Made by a program: the position numbers and the translations under genes | Notes under the pieces: generated by a model | Databases searched by the model: none | Told to the model about the DNA's origin: nothing | The model's input: only the letters and a program-made list of their open reading frames with translations | From: an uncultured Parafilimonas sp. | GTDB lineage: Bacteria > Bacteroidota > Bacteroidia > Chitinophagales > Chitinophagaceae | NCBI GenBank assembly: GCA_903882935.1 | Contig: CAIRZB010000022.1 | Coordinates: forward strand, 1 to 64,000 | Reading direction: 5' to 3' | DNA: 64,000 bases | Part shown: positions 9,336 to 18,033 of the stretch, in pieces | Position numbering within the stretch: position 1 is the first letter of the stretch | Layout of the letters: every line of letters starts with the position of its first letter

Positions 9336-10226
9336 ATGGAAGGAACAGTAGGCATTGTTGTGCTTAATTATAATAACTGGCAAGATACTATAGACTGTTT
9401 AAAGTCCATTTATGAAATCGATTATGAAGCGTATAAGATTTATTTAGTTGATAATTCATCTACTAATGATTCATATTCAAAATTGCTAGATTTTACGAAT
9501 GAGTCTAGCGGTCGTTGCAAGGTTTTATTGTCAGAATTTAATGGTGGTTTCTCGGCAGGTAATAACGTGGGTATCAAGGCGGCGCTTGCCGATAACTGTC
9601 AGTATATTTTGATTTTAAATAATGATACCATTGTTACTTGTGATTTTTTAACAATTTTGGTAAATTTTGCTGAAAATTGCGACGAGGCGGCTTTATTTGG
9701 GCCGAAAATAGTTGAGTTTGATGACCAAAGCATTGAATACGGTGCACGTAGATGTTACAAGAATTTGGACTATCTCTTTGTGCCACCAAGCGTAATTTGT
9801 CATAAATTTCCAAAAAACAAAACTTGGTGTTATTTGCAATATAAAGACCGCCAGCCATTTCTAAATTCATTTGAAATTGAGGTTTTAAGCGGTAGTTGCA
9901 TGTTTTTTAAACGTGTTTTTTTTGATAAAACCGGTTTGCTTGATGAGACTACATTTTTGTATTTCGAAGAGTTTATTATTTATCACAAAGCCAAAGAGTG
10001 TGGGTTTAAAACATTTATTGTTCCTGAGTCACTAATATTTCACAAGGGTGGTAAATCGACGGCTGGGTTAAAGAAAAACAAAAATTTAAAACACTTCATT
10101 TTTGCAGGTCGATATTTTATGGTTAAGTATCAGAAATATTCTCGTTTTAAGGCAGATGTTTTGCTTTTGATTTTTTATGTCGGGTTGCTTATAAACCAAA
10201 TAAAACCTTTAAAAAAATCAAGCTGA
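9336..10226 (+). CDS. Glycosyltransferase family 2
   Basis: A GT-A fold inverting glycosyltransferase of 296 residues from the ATG at 9336. A longer reading from a TTG at 9321 adds only five residues and looks less natural. It begins with the family signature VVLNYNNWQDTIDCLKSI and carries the donor-site motif LILNNDT near 92-98. A C-terminal hydrophobic segment (about 270-290) may anchor it at the membrane. The rhamnosyltransferase-like layout is common in exopolysaccharide loci. It lies 70 bases after the WbsX-type gene. Confidence 0.9.
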   Translation: MEGTVGIVVLNYNNWQDTIDCLKSIYEIDYEAYKIYLVDNSSTNDSYSKLLDFTNESSGRCKVLLSEFNGGFSAGNNVGIKAALADNCQYILILNNDTIVTCDFLTILVNFAENCDEAALFGPKIVEFDDQSIEYGARRCYKNLDYLFVPPSVICHKFPKNKTWCYLQYKDRQPFLNSFEIEVLSGSCMFFKRVFFDKTGLLDETTFLYFEEFIIYHKAKECGFKTFIVPESLIFHKGGKSTAGLKKNKNLKHFIFAGRYFMVKYQKYSRFKADVLLLIFYVGLLINQIKPLKKSS

Positions 10227-10592
10227 CCCTAGGACCAAAAAGTAGTATAACGTATGTTTATTTTTGAAAATGATTATAGATAAGATTCCCAAGCCCCTGT
10301 TTAAGTTTGAGATATTTCTTGAAAAGGGCTAAAATTTTGGTTTATTTTTAGTACATAGGCCGGTGTTTTAGATATGTTGATGAATATGGTTCGTGATTGA
10401 AGTAAGTCTTATTTGAAATGTCTATTTTTTGTGGTAAAATGCCATAAGGTGACGAGGTCCTTTGGTGATATAGTCGATTGTTAGTATTCCTTCTTTGATG
10501 TACAACAGGGATAATTTGCGATTGATTTTTGAACAGACAACCCGAAGAAAATAATGTGGTTGAATTTTATTTATCGTTTTACATTTTCGGTT
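10227..10592. other. Intergenic gap inside the polysaccharide locus
   Basis: A 366-base, AT-rich gap between two glycosyltransferase genes, unusually long for this tightly packed locus. A TATTTTTG match to the -7 consensus lies at 10259-10266 without a clear -33 partner, so an internal promoter is possible. A 20-codon open frame starts at ATG 10270 and could be a gene remnant or chance. If the next gene used the ATG at 10554 the gap would shorten by 39 bases. No RNA or repeat was recognised. Confidence 0.4.
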
Positions 10593-11702
10593 ATGAAAAA
10601 TGTCCTATTTATGTCTCCAACACTCGGTATGGGTGGGGCTCAGCAGCACATGGTATACTTTGCTAATTACCTAATTTCAAGGAATTACAAGGTTCTGGTG
10701 ATTAACCTGAGTTTGGACAATACTATTGCATATAGGTTTGATGGTGGAGTAGAAATAATAAATATTCCAAGGGCTTATAATTTTGATCTAAAACCAGCGA
10801 AGAATGTTGCTAGAATAGTTAAAGAGAGGAAAATTGAGACAATTTTTTGTGATAGTTTGTTTTGTTATTTGTTTCTATTTCGGTTGCATCGGATAAAATC
10901 AATTAAGATTTCTATAATTTTTCACACTTCTTTTTATGTAAGTAGATACTTTTACCTAAAAGATTTTTTTGTTCGATTATTAGTGAGAAAAGGCGTTAGG
11001 CTAATTGGGATAGCCGAAAATCAAATTGAGTTTTTATCGCGAATATTGTTTTTTAAAAAAAATCGTTTTCGTTTGATATACAATGGTGTTGATACCAATA
11101 TTTTTAATTTTGAATATAGAGTTAATAGTAGAGCAGATGACATGAGGCGCCAGCTTAGTATTCCTGACAACGCTTTTGTAATTGTCAAAACGGCGCGTTT
11201 TTCGCCTGAGAAGAATCACGAGATGGCAATTCAAGTATTGGCGTTGCTTAGGCAGAAATTTAAGATAGATGCTTACATGATTTTTGTTGGAAATACTAAT
11301 AGAAATAGGATGGAGCTGATTGGAACGATGTCGGAAAAATTTGCAGTTGCTGAGTATGTAAGAATGGTTGGTGTTGCACGGGATGTTCGTCCCTACCTCG
11401 CGATTTCAGATTTGTTTATTCTGACATCGAAATCAGTAGAGACTTTTTCAATAGCGGCGTTAGAAGCGATGAGTGTTGGGTTGCCAGTAGTTATTACTGA
11501 TTTGGGGGGCGCTAGAGAAATGGTAATAAATGGTAAAAATGGGTTCGTTGTAGATTGTGGGGATGCTGAAAAATTTAGTCAGGCTGTGGTTGATATTGTT
11601 AAAGGTAATTTGGAATTTAGTAATAGTGATATTAGTGATTTTATAAGCCAAAATTTTGGATTAGATAATACCAATCGTTTGTTAGAGGAATTCATTTTTT
11701 GA
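10593..11702 (+). CDS. Glycosyltransferase family 4
   Basis: A GT-B retaining glycosyltransferase. I prefer the ATG at 10593, which gives the usual family start MKNVLFMSPTLGMGGAQQH with its glycine-rich loop; an in-frame ATG at 10554 would add 13 unusual residues. The donor domain starts near VKTARFSPEKNHEMA, and the nucleotide-sugar motif is SVETFSIAALEAMSVGLPVV at about 278-297 with the conserved glutamate. The protein is 369 residues. It probably adds one sugar of the exopolysaccharide repeat; donor unknown. Confidence 0.9.
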   Translation: MKNVLFMSPTLGMGGAQQHMVYFANYLISRNYKVLVINLSLDNTIAYRFDGGVEIINIPRAYNFDLKPAKNVARIVKERKIETIFCDSLFCYLFLFRLHRIKSIKISIIFHTSFYVSRYFYLKDFFVRLLVRKGVRLIGIAENQIEFLSRILFFKKNRFRLIYNGVDTNIFNFEYRVNSRADDMRRQLSIPDNAFVIVKTARFSPEKNHEMAIQVLALLRQKFKIDAYMIFVGNTNRNRMELIGTMSEKFAVAEYVRMVGVARDVRPYLAISDLFILTSKSVETFSIAALEAMSVGLPVVITDLGGAREMVINGKNGFVVDCGDAEKFSQAVVDIVKGNLEFSNSDISDFISQNFGLDNTNRLLEEFIF

Positions 11703-11755
11703 TTATTTTTCTAATGATTTGATTTGCATTTTACAATTTAAAAGGTTAAAAGATT

Positions 11756-12241
11756 ATGATTAAAAGAGACTTTATAGCTAATAGAGGTAATTTAAAAGGG
11801 TTTATCTTTGTTTTTTTTTTTAGAGTTTCACATTTTTTTCAAGACCATGGGGCTTTAGGTAAAATAGTTGGTCTACCATTTCGGGTTTTTTACAAGATTG
11901 TATTTAGATGGATCCTTTGCATTGATATACCGGATAGTACAAAAATTGGCGAAGGCTTAATGGTTTTTCACGGAATGGGTTTAGTCGTCCACGGAAATTG
12001 CAAAATCGGAAATAATGTTGTGATCCGACATAACACAACGATTGGTCAGAAAAAAGCTAATGGAGCTGTGCCAGTAATTGGCAACGGGGTTGACATCGGT
12101 GCCCATTCTATTATTTTAGGTGACATAGAAATTGGTGATAATTGTGTAATTGGTGCAGGGACCTTCGTGGATAAGAATATTCCGGCCAATTGTTTAGTAT
12201 ATGGGAGTCCTTTTGTTATTAAGAAATTATCTAATAATTAA
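11756..12241 (+). CDS. Hexapeptide-repeat acyltransferase (serine acetyltransferase-like)
   Basis: A 161-residue protein with a left-handed beta-helix built from hexapeptide repeats in its second half (for example KIGNNVVIRHNTTIG and IGDNCVIGAGTFV). The FHGMGLVVHG segment contains the histidine typical of serine O-acetyltransferase-like enzymes such as colanic acid WcaB. In a polysaccharide locus it most likely adds an acetyl group to a sugar of the repeat unit. It is shorter than true CysE and lacks the CysE N-terminal helical domain, so cysteine synthesis is unlikely. One base separates its stop from the next start. Confidence 0.85.
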   Translation: MIKRDFIANRGNLKGFIFVFFFRVSHFFQDHGALGKIVGLPFRVFYKIVFRWILCIDIPDSTKIGEGLMVFHGMGLVVHGNCKIGNNVVIRHNTTIGQKKANGAVPVIGNGVDIGAHSIILGDIEIGDNCVIGAGTFVDKNIPANCLVYGSPFVIKKLSNN

Positions 12242-12242
12242 T

Positions 12243-13280
12243 ATGGAAATAAAGTTTGTTAACCTGAATGATGACTTTGTTAGACATGGAGGAGCAGAAA
12301 AGATAGCTGTTCAACTACATAAGGAATTGAAGAAACATAATTTTGATTGTTATTTAATGGGTTCAAATTCGTTTTCAGAGAATAATCCCGTTTATTGTAT
12401 CGATCAAGAAGACTACGTTAAATTTCGTTTCTTTTTGTTTTTTAAATGGAGAAATAGCGTTGTAATCTCCCACCACAGGAAGAAAACGACATTGGTTTTA
12501 ATTCTCAACAGGATTTTTCGGTTGAATTTGAAGATAATTCATGTTGCGCAAAATGAGTTTTTTAATTTAAAGCGTTTTACATTGTTACCGGATAACGTAG
12601 TAGCTGTTTCAAATCGGGTAAAGGATAATTTAATTTCATACTTCGGGATTAACCCCGAAAATATTCGAGTAATTTATAACAGTGCGCCTGATTATTTTTC
12701 GGAGCATAAAAGTACGGTGGAAAAAAGCAAAGTAAGGAGCGATGAAGTGAAAATTTTATATGGGGCAAGAATAACTGATGTAAAAGGACAAGTTCGGCTA
12801 GTTAAGCATTTGAAAGGCAAATTGCCTAGTAATATAAAGATTGACTTTGCAGGTGTTGGCGAAGAGGCAGATGAGTTAAAAATGCTAGTTAAAGATGATA
12901 TAAATTTTCGTTACCTAGGATATGTCGACTTGAAAGACTACTTTTTGAATTATCACTACTATATGTTGTTTTCATCCAAGGAGGGTTTACCATTGAGTAT
13001 CGCTGAAGCTTGTAGTTTTAAGTTGCCGGTTATTGCTAGTGATGCGGGAGGCAATACAGAAATTGTTGAAAACACAGTGAATGGATTCATTTTTAAATCT
13101 TACGAGGATCTAGAGCATTTTTTTAATTTTGATATCCCTAGTCCTGGTGGTTCGATTTATTTGGCGATGGCCGAAAACTCCAGGCAAGTTTATGAGAATA
13201 AATTTAGGGAAGATCTGATGTTTAGGAACTATTTTAGTTATATTGAGCAGGTTACTGGTATTGGAGTTCTTAGCAAATGA
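12243..13280 (+). CDS. Glycosyltransferase family 4
   Basis: A 345-residue GT-B glycosyltransferase when started at the ATG at 12243, directly after the acyltransferase stop. An upstream in-frame ATG at 12201 lies inside the previous gene and is not favoured. The N-terminus has the HGGAEKIAVQLHKEL loop, the donor domain starts near ILYGARITDVKGQ, and the nucleotide-sugar site is SKEGLPLSIAEACSFKLPVI at about 245-264. It belongs to the exopolysaccharide operon. The added sugar is unknown. Confidence 0.9.
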   Translation: MEIKFVNLNDDFVRHGGAEKIAVQLHKELKKHNFDCYLMGSNSFSENNPVYCIDQEDYVKFRFFLFFKWRNSVVISHHRKKTTLVLILNRIFRLNLKIIHVAQNEFFNLKRFTLLPDNVVAVSNRVKDNLISYFGINPENIRVIYNSAPDYFSEHKSTVEKSKVRSDEVKILYGARITDVKGQVRLVKHLKGKLPSNIKIDFAGVGEEADELKMLVKDDINFRYLGYVDLKDYFLNYHYYMLFSSKEGLPLSIAEACSFKLPVIASDAGGNTEIVENTVNGFIFKSYEDLEHFFNFDIPSPGGSIYLAMAENSRQVYENKFREDLMFRNYFSYIEQVTGIGVLSK

Positions 13281-13480
13281 GATGTTGTTCGTATTGGTGT
13301 AGAATTTTAAGATTTGATAGAAAACAATAATTTGTTGTATTATTAATCATAGGGGCATTGTGTTAGAAAATAAAAGTAATCTGAGTATTAGTGTAATAGT
13401 TAGCGTAGTATCTACGATTGGATGATTCTAATTTGTTTAGATTTTTAAGTGTTCATTTTACGATATCTCAAAAACTGTTT

Positions 13481-14389
13481 ATGAATAGGTCATTTCTTTT
13501 TTTTGTTTCTTTTATAGTGTTTTGCAATTTGTCGTATTGCCAGAGAAAGGTGTGGAAACTTATTTGGAGCGATGAATTTAATTATAGCGGCCTTCCTGAC
13601 ACAACAAAATGGGGCTTTTTTGAAGGGTACCCTCATGATTTTGAAAAACAATATTGTACAAAAAAGAGATTAAGTAACGCCAAAGTTGAAAATGGCTGCT
13701 TAATTATTACTGCGAGAAAGGAAGAATTTGTAAATAAATTGGCAACAGACTATGAAAGGCAAAATCATGGAGTTGATATTCCTATAAAATACCGAAATAT
13801 TCCTAGTGATAGTGTACCTGCTTGGGTGAAAAATAGATTTGATCGTAAGGCTTCTTATACATCTGCTTTTTTGGAGTCTAAACAGAAGGCGCAATGGAAT
13901 TTTGGTAGGATTGATGTGAGGGCAAAGTTACCAAGAGGTTTAGGAACTTGGCCGGCAATTTGGATGATGGGGTCGGTTTTTCCGAAAACTAAATGGCCTG
14001 ATTGCGGAGAAATTGATATTATGGAACATTTGGGTTGGGATTCGCTTAGGATTCATTCAAATGTTCATTTTGGTAATTCCGCTGAAAAAGAAGCCTCGCA
14101 CAAAGGTATTATATCTTCAAACGATTTGTCCTCTACATTTCATGTTTACAGTATTGAGTGGAATAGTGAAGAAATTGTATTTTATTTTGATAACAAAGCG
14201 TATAATACTTTTAAAATTTCAGATGCCGATCGAGTAATTATTCAGAATGGCGCGTTAGTAAAAAATAACCCCTTCAAAAGCGAATTTTATTTAATTCTCA
14301 ATTTTGCGTTAGGAGGGTGGGGTGGTAAAATTGATGATTCGATTTTGCCACAAGATTTTAGGATTGATTACGTTAGAGTTTATCAATAG
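13481..14389 (+). CDS. Secreted GH16 beta-glucanase-like hydrolase
   Basis: A 302-residue glycoside hydrolase family 16 protein from the ATG at 13481; the frame is open further upstream to a TTG at 13418, but the later start gives a clean signal peptide (FLFFVSFIVFCNLSYC). The catalytic motif GEIDIMEH is intact, with Glu177 as nucleophile, Asp179 and Glu182 as acid/base. Family members cut beta-1,3/1,4-glucans, agars or carrageenans. Placed inside an exopolysaccharide operon, it may trim or release the polymer made here rather than feed the cell; that is inference. No sorting domain is visible, so it is periplasmic or secreted by an unknown route. Confidence 0.9.
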   Translation: MNRSFLFFVSFIVFCNLSYCQRKVWKLIWSDEFNYSGLPDTTKWGFFEGYPHDFEKQYCTKKRLSNAKVENGCLIITARKEEFVNKLATDYERQNHGVDIPIKYRNIPSDSVPAWVKNRFDRKASYTSAFLESKQKAQWNFGRIDVRAKLPRGLGTWPAIWMMGSVFPKTKWPDCGEIDIMEHLGWDSLRIHSNVHFGNSAEKEASHKGIISSNDLSSTFHVYSIEWNSEEIVFYFDNKAYNTFKISDADRVIIQNGALVKNNPFKSEFYLILNFALGGWGGKIDDSILPQDFRIDYVRVYQ

Positions 14390-14394
14390 TGTTT

Positions 14395-15096
14395 ATGGTA
14401 AATGACTCATGGCTAACTATTTTATCTAAGGCTAAAGATTTTGAAATTTCGAAAGGAATTACATCTTTTGTAAACCCCTACTCAATGCTTTTATTGAAGG
14501 ATCTTCCTGATATAGCAAACGATGTGGATAATTGGTGTGTAGACGGAATTTCTTTAGTGGATTCATTTAATAGAATCAAAATTGGTAAACAAGTACATAG
14601 ATTCAGCTTTGATGAAACTTCAATTGCACCAAATGTTTTTAATTTTATAAAAGACCGTAATCTGAGAGTTGCAATTGTTGGTACTAAGGAAGAGTATATT
14701 AAAAAGGCAGTAATGGTTATAGAAAGTAAATATTCAATAAAAGTTGATTATTTCCGAAATGGTTTTTTTTACACAAAAGAGGAGATGGATAATTGTATAG
14801 AGTTAATATTAAATAGGAATTTCGACGTTGTAATATGCGGAATGGGTACGGTTAATCAAGAAAAATTTTTGATCGACCTCAAAAAAAAGGGATGGACTAA
14901 TTTTGGGTTTACTTGTGGAGGCTACTTGCACCAAATTGCTAAAAGAGAGAAATATTATCCGTTTTTGTTTGACAGACTAGATGTGCGATGGATTTACAGA
15001 ATTATTGATGAGCCAAAATTATTTAAACGTTATTTATTTGAATATCCAAAGTTTTTTATTCAGTTTCGTAGTTTTAAGAAAGAATATGAGTTTTGA
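14395..15096 (+). CDS. Divergent WecG/TagA/CpsF-family glycosyltransferase (GT26), copy 1
   Basis: A 233-residue GT26-like protein from the ATG at 14395; a GTG at 14389 overlaps the GH16 stop and is an alternative. The family layout is present (VDGISLV, VVICGMGTVNQEKFL, then WIYRIIDEPKLFKRYL at the C-terminus) but is clearly more divergent than copy 2 just downstream: the usual PDG.G motif reads VDGIS, and the usual FDFYGG block is replaced by CGGYLHQIA. It may transfer a different sugar or be a weakened copy. It probably ends assembly of a lipid-linked repeat unit. Confidence 0.75.
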   Translation: MVNDSWLTILSKAKDFEISKGITSFVNPYSMLLLKDLPDIANDVDNWCVDGISLVDSFNRIKIGKQVHRFSFDETSIAPNVFNFIKDRNLRVAIVGTKEEYIKKAVMVIESKYSIKVDYFRNGFFYTKEEMDNCIELILNRNFDVVICGMGTVNQEKFLIDLKKKGWTNFGFTCGGYLHQIAKREKYYPFLFDRLDVRWIYRIIDEPKLFKRYLFEYPKFFIQFRSFKKEYEF

Positions 15097-15152
15097 TAAT
15101 TTGATAATCCGAATTTTAAATTTAATGAAATTTAAGAACCTATTAGAGCCTA

Positions 15153-15899
15153 ATGAAAAAACACGATTTTTTGGAAATATTAAGCTATAACCTTTTTACC
15201 GCTGATGTTGATGAAATAGGCATTGATACGCGTTGCGTAATCAATGCCCTAAATCAATATTCTTTTGTGATGGCAGAAAAGGATGAAAAGTTTAAACAGG
15301 CATTGCACGAATCGGATGTTTTAATACCCGATGGTATTGGTATTGTTGCTGCGGCACGCTTATTGAAAGGTGAAAGGATTAAAAAGATTGCAGGTGCGGA
15401 TATCCATTCCCATTTGCTTAAGAAATTGAATGAAATAAAAGGAAATTGTTTCTACTTAGGGTCTTCATACGAAACATTGATTAACATAAAAAAACGCTTA
15501 GCAAAAGAGTACCCGGCAATAAATATGCGGTTTTATTCACCACCGTTTAAAGCAAAGTTTACTGACGAAGACAATTCGATAATGGTGAATGAGATTAATG
15601 AATTTAAGCCAGATGTGCTGTTTGTTGGTATGACAGCCCCAAAACAAGAAAAATGGTCTTTTGAAAATAAGAATAAACTTAACGTGAAGATTATTTGTTC
15701 GATCGGAGCCGTTTTTGATTTTTACGGGGGCAATGTTAAGCGACCCGGGGAGTTTTGGATAAAGATGGGGTTAGAGTGGTTTATAAGGTTGCTAAACGAG
15801 CCAATACACCTTTGGAAGCGTTATATATACTACGGGCCTGTTTTTGTGTACAAGATTATTAGTGAGAAAATAAAAATGTCTCGCCTCGCAAAAAAATAA
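15153..15899 (+). CDS. WecG/TagA/CpsF-family glycosyltransferase (GT26), copy 2
   Basis: A 248-residue GT26 enzyme with the full set of family motifs: LIPDGIGIVAAARLL with Asp60 in the PDG motif, VLFVGMTAPKQEKW, SIGAVFDFYGG, and the C-terminal GLEWFIRLLNEPIHLWKRY that docks the enzyme at the membrane. Family members transfer ManNAc-type, ManNAcA or related sugars to undecaprenyl-linked intermediates. It is the last gene of the locus, 56 bases after copy 1, and its base composition resembles the left-end genes rather than the AT-rich module. Confidence 0.9.
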   Translation: MKKHDFLEILSYNLFTADVDEIGIDTRCVINALNQYSFVMAEKDEKFKQALHESDVLIPDGIGIVAAARLLKGERIKKIAGADIHSHLLKKLNEIKGNCFYLGSSYETLINIKKRLAKEYPAINMRFYSPPFKAKFTDEDNSIMVNEINEFKPDVLFVGMTAPKQEKWSFENKNKLNVKIICSIGAVFDFYGGNVKRPGEFWIKMGLEWFIRLLNEPIHLWKRYIYYGPVFVYKIISEKIKMSRLAKK

Positions 15900-15955
15900 C
15901 TGTAACCCAGCGTTACTTGGTTATACATTATACTTATTCATTAACCTGGTTTTAC

Positions 15956-16705
15956 TTATAGCAGTATATTGTTCTGTAACAATTTGCTTTCTAACAGTTG
16001 CTGTACCGAAGGGAAAAGCAATGCTTTTTCCAAAGCGTCTGCATGCCGTAAATGATGCATATCGCTTGAAATAAAATCAACCAAGCCATTTTCTGCAAGC
16101 TCCTCGGCTGTCTTTTTTACGTTCTTCCCATAATAGCCTGTTAGCGAAATAGTGTTTACCTGTAATTTACACCCATAGTTTTTTATGTTTTTAAAATCAT
16201 CCAATTTTAAATAGGTATACCGCTCAGGGTGGGCAAGTATGGGTTTGTAGCCCAAATCCCTCATCCGTTTAATTAAGGGTAATAAGTTTGGCGGCAAACC
16301 TATAAATGGTAATTCAAACAAAACATATTTTTGACCCATCGTCATTAGTTGTCCGTTGTTAACGAGGTCCTCGAAAGTTTCATCAAAATAATGCTCTGCC
16401 GCAGCAGCAACTTCAACGGAGATATTTTCATTAGCCAATGCTTCTTTTAAAACAGCTAGTGCACCGTTTATCGTTTCTGCATTGTTTTTATAATAGTCTG
16501 CCATAATATGTGGTGTGGCAATAATTTTAGTAATTCCAAGCTCCATCATCTTCTTAATCAAAACAATTGAATCTGCCGGTGTTGGGGCCCCGTCGTCAAT
16601 GCCCGGTAGTACATGTGAATGCATGTCAACTTTAATGGATTCGTAGTTGGTTACCGCTACTGTTGATGCCGATATTTTTTCCTTTTTTTTGAAAAAGCTA
16701 AACAT
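15956..16705 (-). CDS. CpsB/YwqE-type tyrosine-protein phosphatase (PHP family)
   Basis: A 249-residue metal-dependent phosphatase of the PHP superfamily. Metal ligands are visible: VDMHSHVLPGIDDG with His29 and His31, a TPH motif near residue 69, LAHPERY near 156, and SSDMHH near 213. Such enzymes (CpsB, Wzb-like YwqE) remove phosphate from the C-terminal tyrosines of the BY-kinase and so tune polymer length. The gene is convergent with the exopolysaccharide operon and transcribed towards it, and its natural partner is the Wzc-like kinase at 1707-4115. Confidence 0.9.
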   Translation of the reverse strand: MFSFFKKKEKISASTVAVTNYESIKVDMHSHVLPGIDDGAPTPADSIVLIKKMMELGITKIIATPHIMADYYKNNAETINGALAVLKEALANENISVEVAAAAEHYFDETFEDLVNNGQLMTMGQKYVLFELPFIGLPPNLLPLIKRMRDLGYKPILAHPERYTYLKLDDFKNIKNYGCKLQVNTISLTGYYGKNVKKTAEELAENGLVDFISSDMHHLRHADALEKALLFPSVQQLLESKLLQNNILL

Positions 16706-17043
16706 ATTTTTTTAAATAATTTTATTACGCAATACCTGTACTTGCCTTTATACCATACGCTGCATTAGTAATAGCTGGCTGTTCACGTTTTTATAATACA
16801 AAAGACATTGGAAGCCAAAAATACTGTTTTACTTACATTGTATGTGTTTTTGGGTATACATTTTAAAACAACAGGGCAGCGAGGTTTTTGGGAATAGTAG
16901 CACAATATACTTGGCATCGGTTCTGGCAATTGGTAAAACCAATGTGCCGTAATGAGATTTTTATGTTTAATGCCTTATTTTTGTCAACGAAACAGTTAGT
17001 GTAAGAAAATTTACTGAAAAACACTTTTAAATTATTAACCGAA
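16706..17043. other. Divergent intergenic region, phosphatase / epimerase
   Basis: This 338-base AT-rich spacer must contain the promoters for the leftward phosphatase and the rightward epimerase. A TATTTTTG match to the Bacteroidota -7 element lies at 16976-16983 on the plus strand, about 60 bases before the epimerase start, with no convincing -33 element. Nothing else was recognised. Confidence 0.4.
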
Positions 17044-18033
17044 ATGCTAACAAGTATGGCGCAAAAAAAGGCATTGGTTTGTGGTGCGGGCGGTTTTATT
17101 GGGGGGCATTTAGTTAAATGTTTAAAACAAGATGGTTATTGGGTAAGGGGGGTTGACGTAAAACAAAATGAATTTGGTAATAATTACGCGGATGAATTTG
17201 TTACTGGCGATTTGCGGAATCCGCAGGTTGTGGCTGAAGTAGTTACTGATGATTTGTTTGAAGTGTATCAACTCGCTGCAGATATGGGCGGTGCTGGTTT
17301 TGTATTTACGGGTACCAATGATGCCGCTATTATGCACAACAGTGCCTTAATAAACCTTAATGTTTTGGAAGAAATGGTGAAAAAGGGCATAAAGAAAGTA
17401 TTTTATTCTTCTTCGGCCTGCATTTACCCTGAATATAACCAGTTAGATCCCGATAATCCCAAATGTTCAGAGGAATCTGCTTACCCAGCTGCCCCCGACA
17501 GCGATTATGGGTGGGAAAAACTGTTTAGCGAACGGCTTTTTTTAGCCTATGCCCGTAACCACGGCTTGGATGTAAAAATAGCCAGGTTTCATAATATTTT
17601 TGGGCCGCAAGGCACTTGGATTGGGGGGCGCGAAAAGGCACCCGCGGCGGTTTGTAGAAAAGTGGCCGCAGCTAAAGACGGCGGAGTGATTGATATTTGG
17701 GGGGATGGTAAACAAACTAGGTCGTTTTTGCTGGTTGACGAATGTATTGTTGGTATAAAAAAGTTGATGGAAAGTGATTTTTCAGGCCCTGTGAACATTG
17801 GTTCTGAGGAAATGATTTCGATAAACCATTTTGCCGAAATGGTAATTGGTATTTCGGGTAAAAACATAACCATCAACAATATTAGCGGCCCCACTGGCGT
17901 AAGGGGCAGAAACTCAGACAATACACTTATTAAGGAAAAATTGGGCTGGGCTCCCTCAGAGCCTTTGGTAGCTGGGGTAAGTAAAACGTATGCCTGGATA
18001 GCCGAACAATTAGAAAACTTGCAAATGGTATAA
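17044..18033 (+). CDS. GDP-mannose 3,5-epimerase-like SDR enzyme
   Basis: A 329-residue extended short-chain dehydrogenase closely resembling plant GDP-mannose 3,5-epimerase, which converts GDP-D-mannose to GDP-L-galactose or GDP-L-gulose. Visible are the NAD loop GAGGFIG (14-20), the catalytic cysteine block SSSACIYPE with Cys126, the YGWEK catalytic Tyr155/Lys159, the substrate lysine in GGREKAPAA, and GVRGRNSDN with the late arginine. These match the Cys-Tyr-Lys-Lys-Arg set known for the plant enzyme. It probably supplies an unusual nucleotide sugar to the nearby polysaccharide locus. An in-frame ATG at 17056 is an alternative start. It overlaps the cupin gene by one base. Confidence 0.88.
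   Translation: MLTSMAQKKALVCGAGGFIGGHLVKCLKQDGYWVRGVDVKQNEFGNNYADEFVTGDLRNPQVVAEVVTDDLFEVYQLAADMGGAGFVFTGTNDAAIMHNSALINLNVLEEMVKKGIKKVFYSSSACIYPEYNQLDPDNPKCSEESAYPAAPDSDYGWEKLFSERLFLAYARNHGLDVKIARFHNIFGPQGTWIGGREKAPAAVCRKVAAAKDGGVIDIWGDGKQTRSFLLVDECIVGIKKLMESDFSGPVNIGSEEMISINHFAEMVIGISGKNITINNISGPTGVRGRNSDNTLIKEKLGWAPSEPLVAGVSKTYAWIAEQLENLQMV

Noticed and set aside
10270-10332. 20-codon frame in the glycosyltransferase gap as a leader peptide
   Set aside because: There is no attenuator-like structure or residue run behind it; it is too short to separate from chance.
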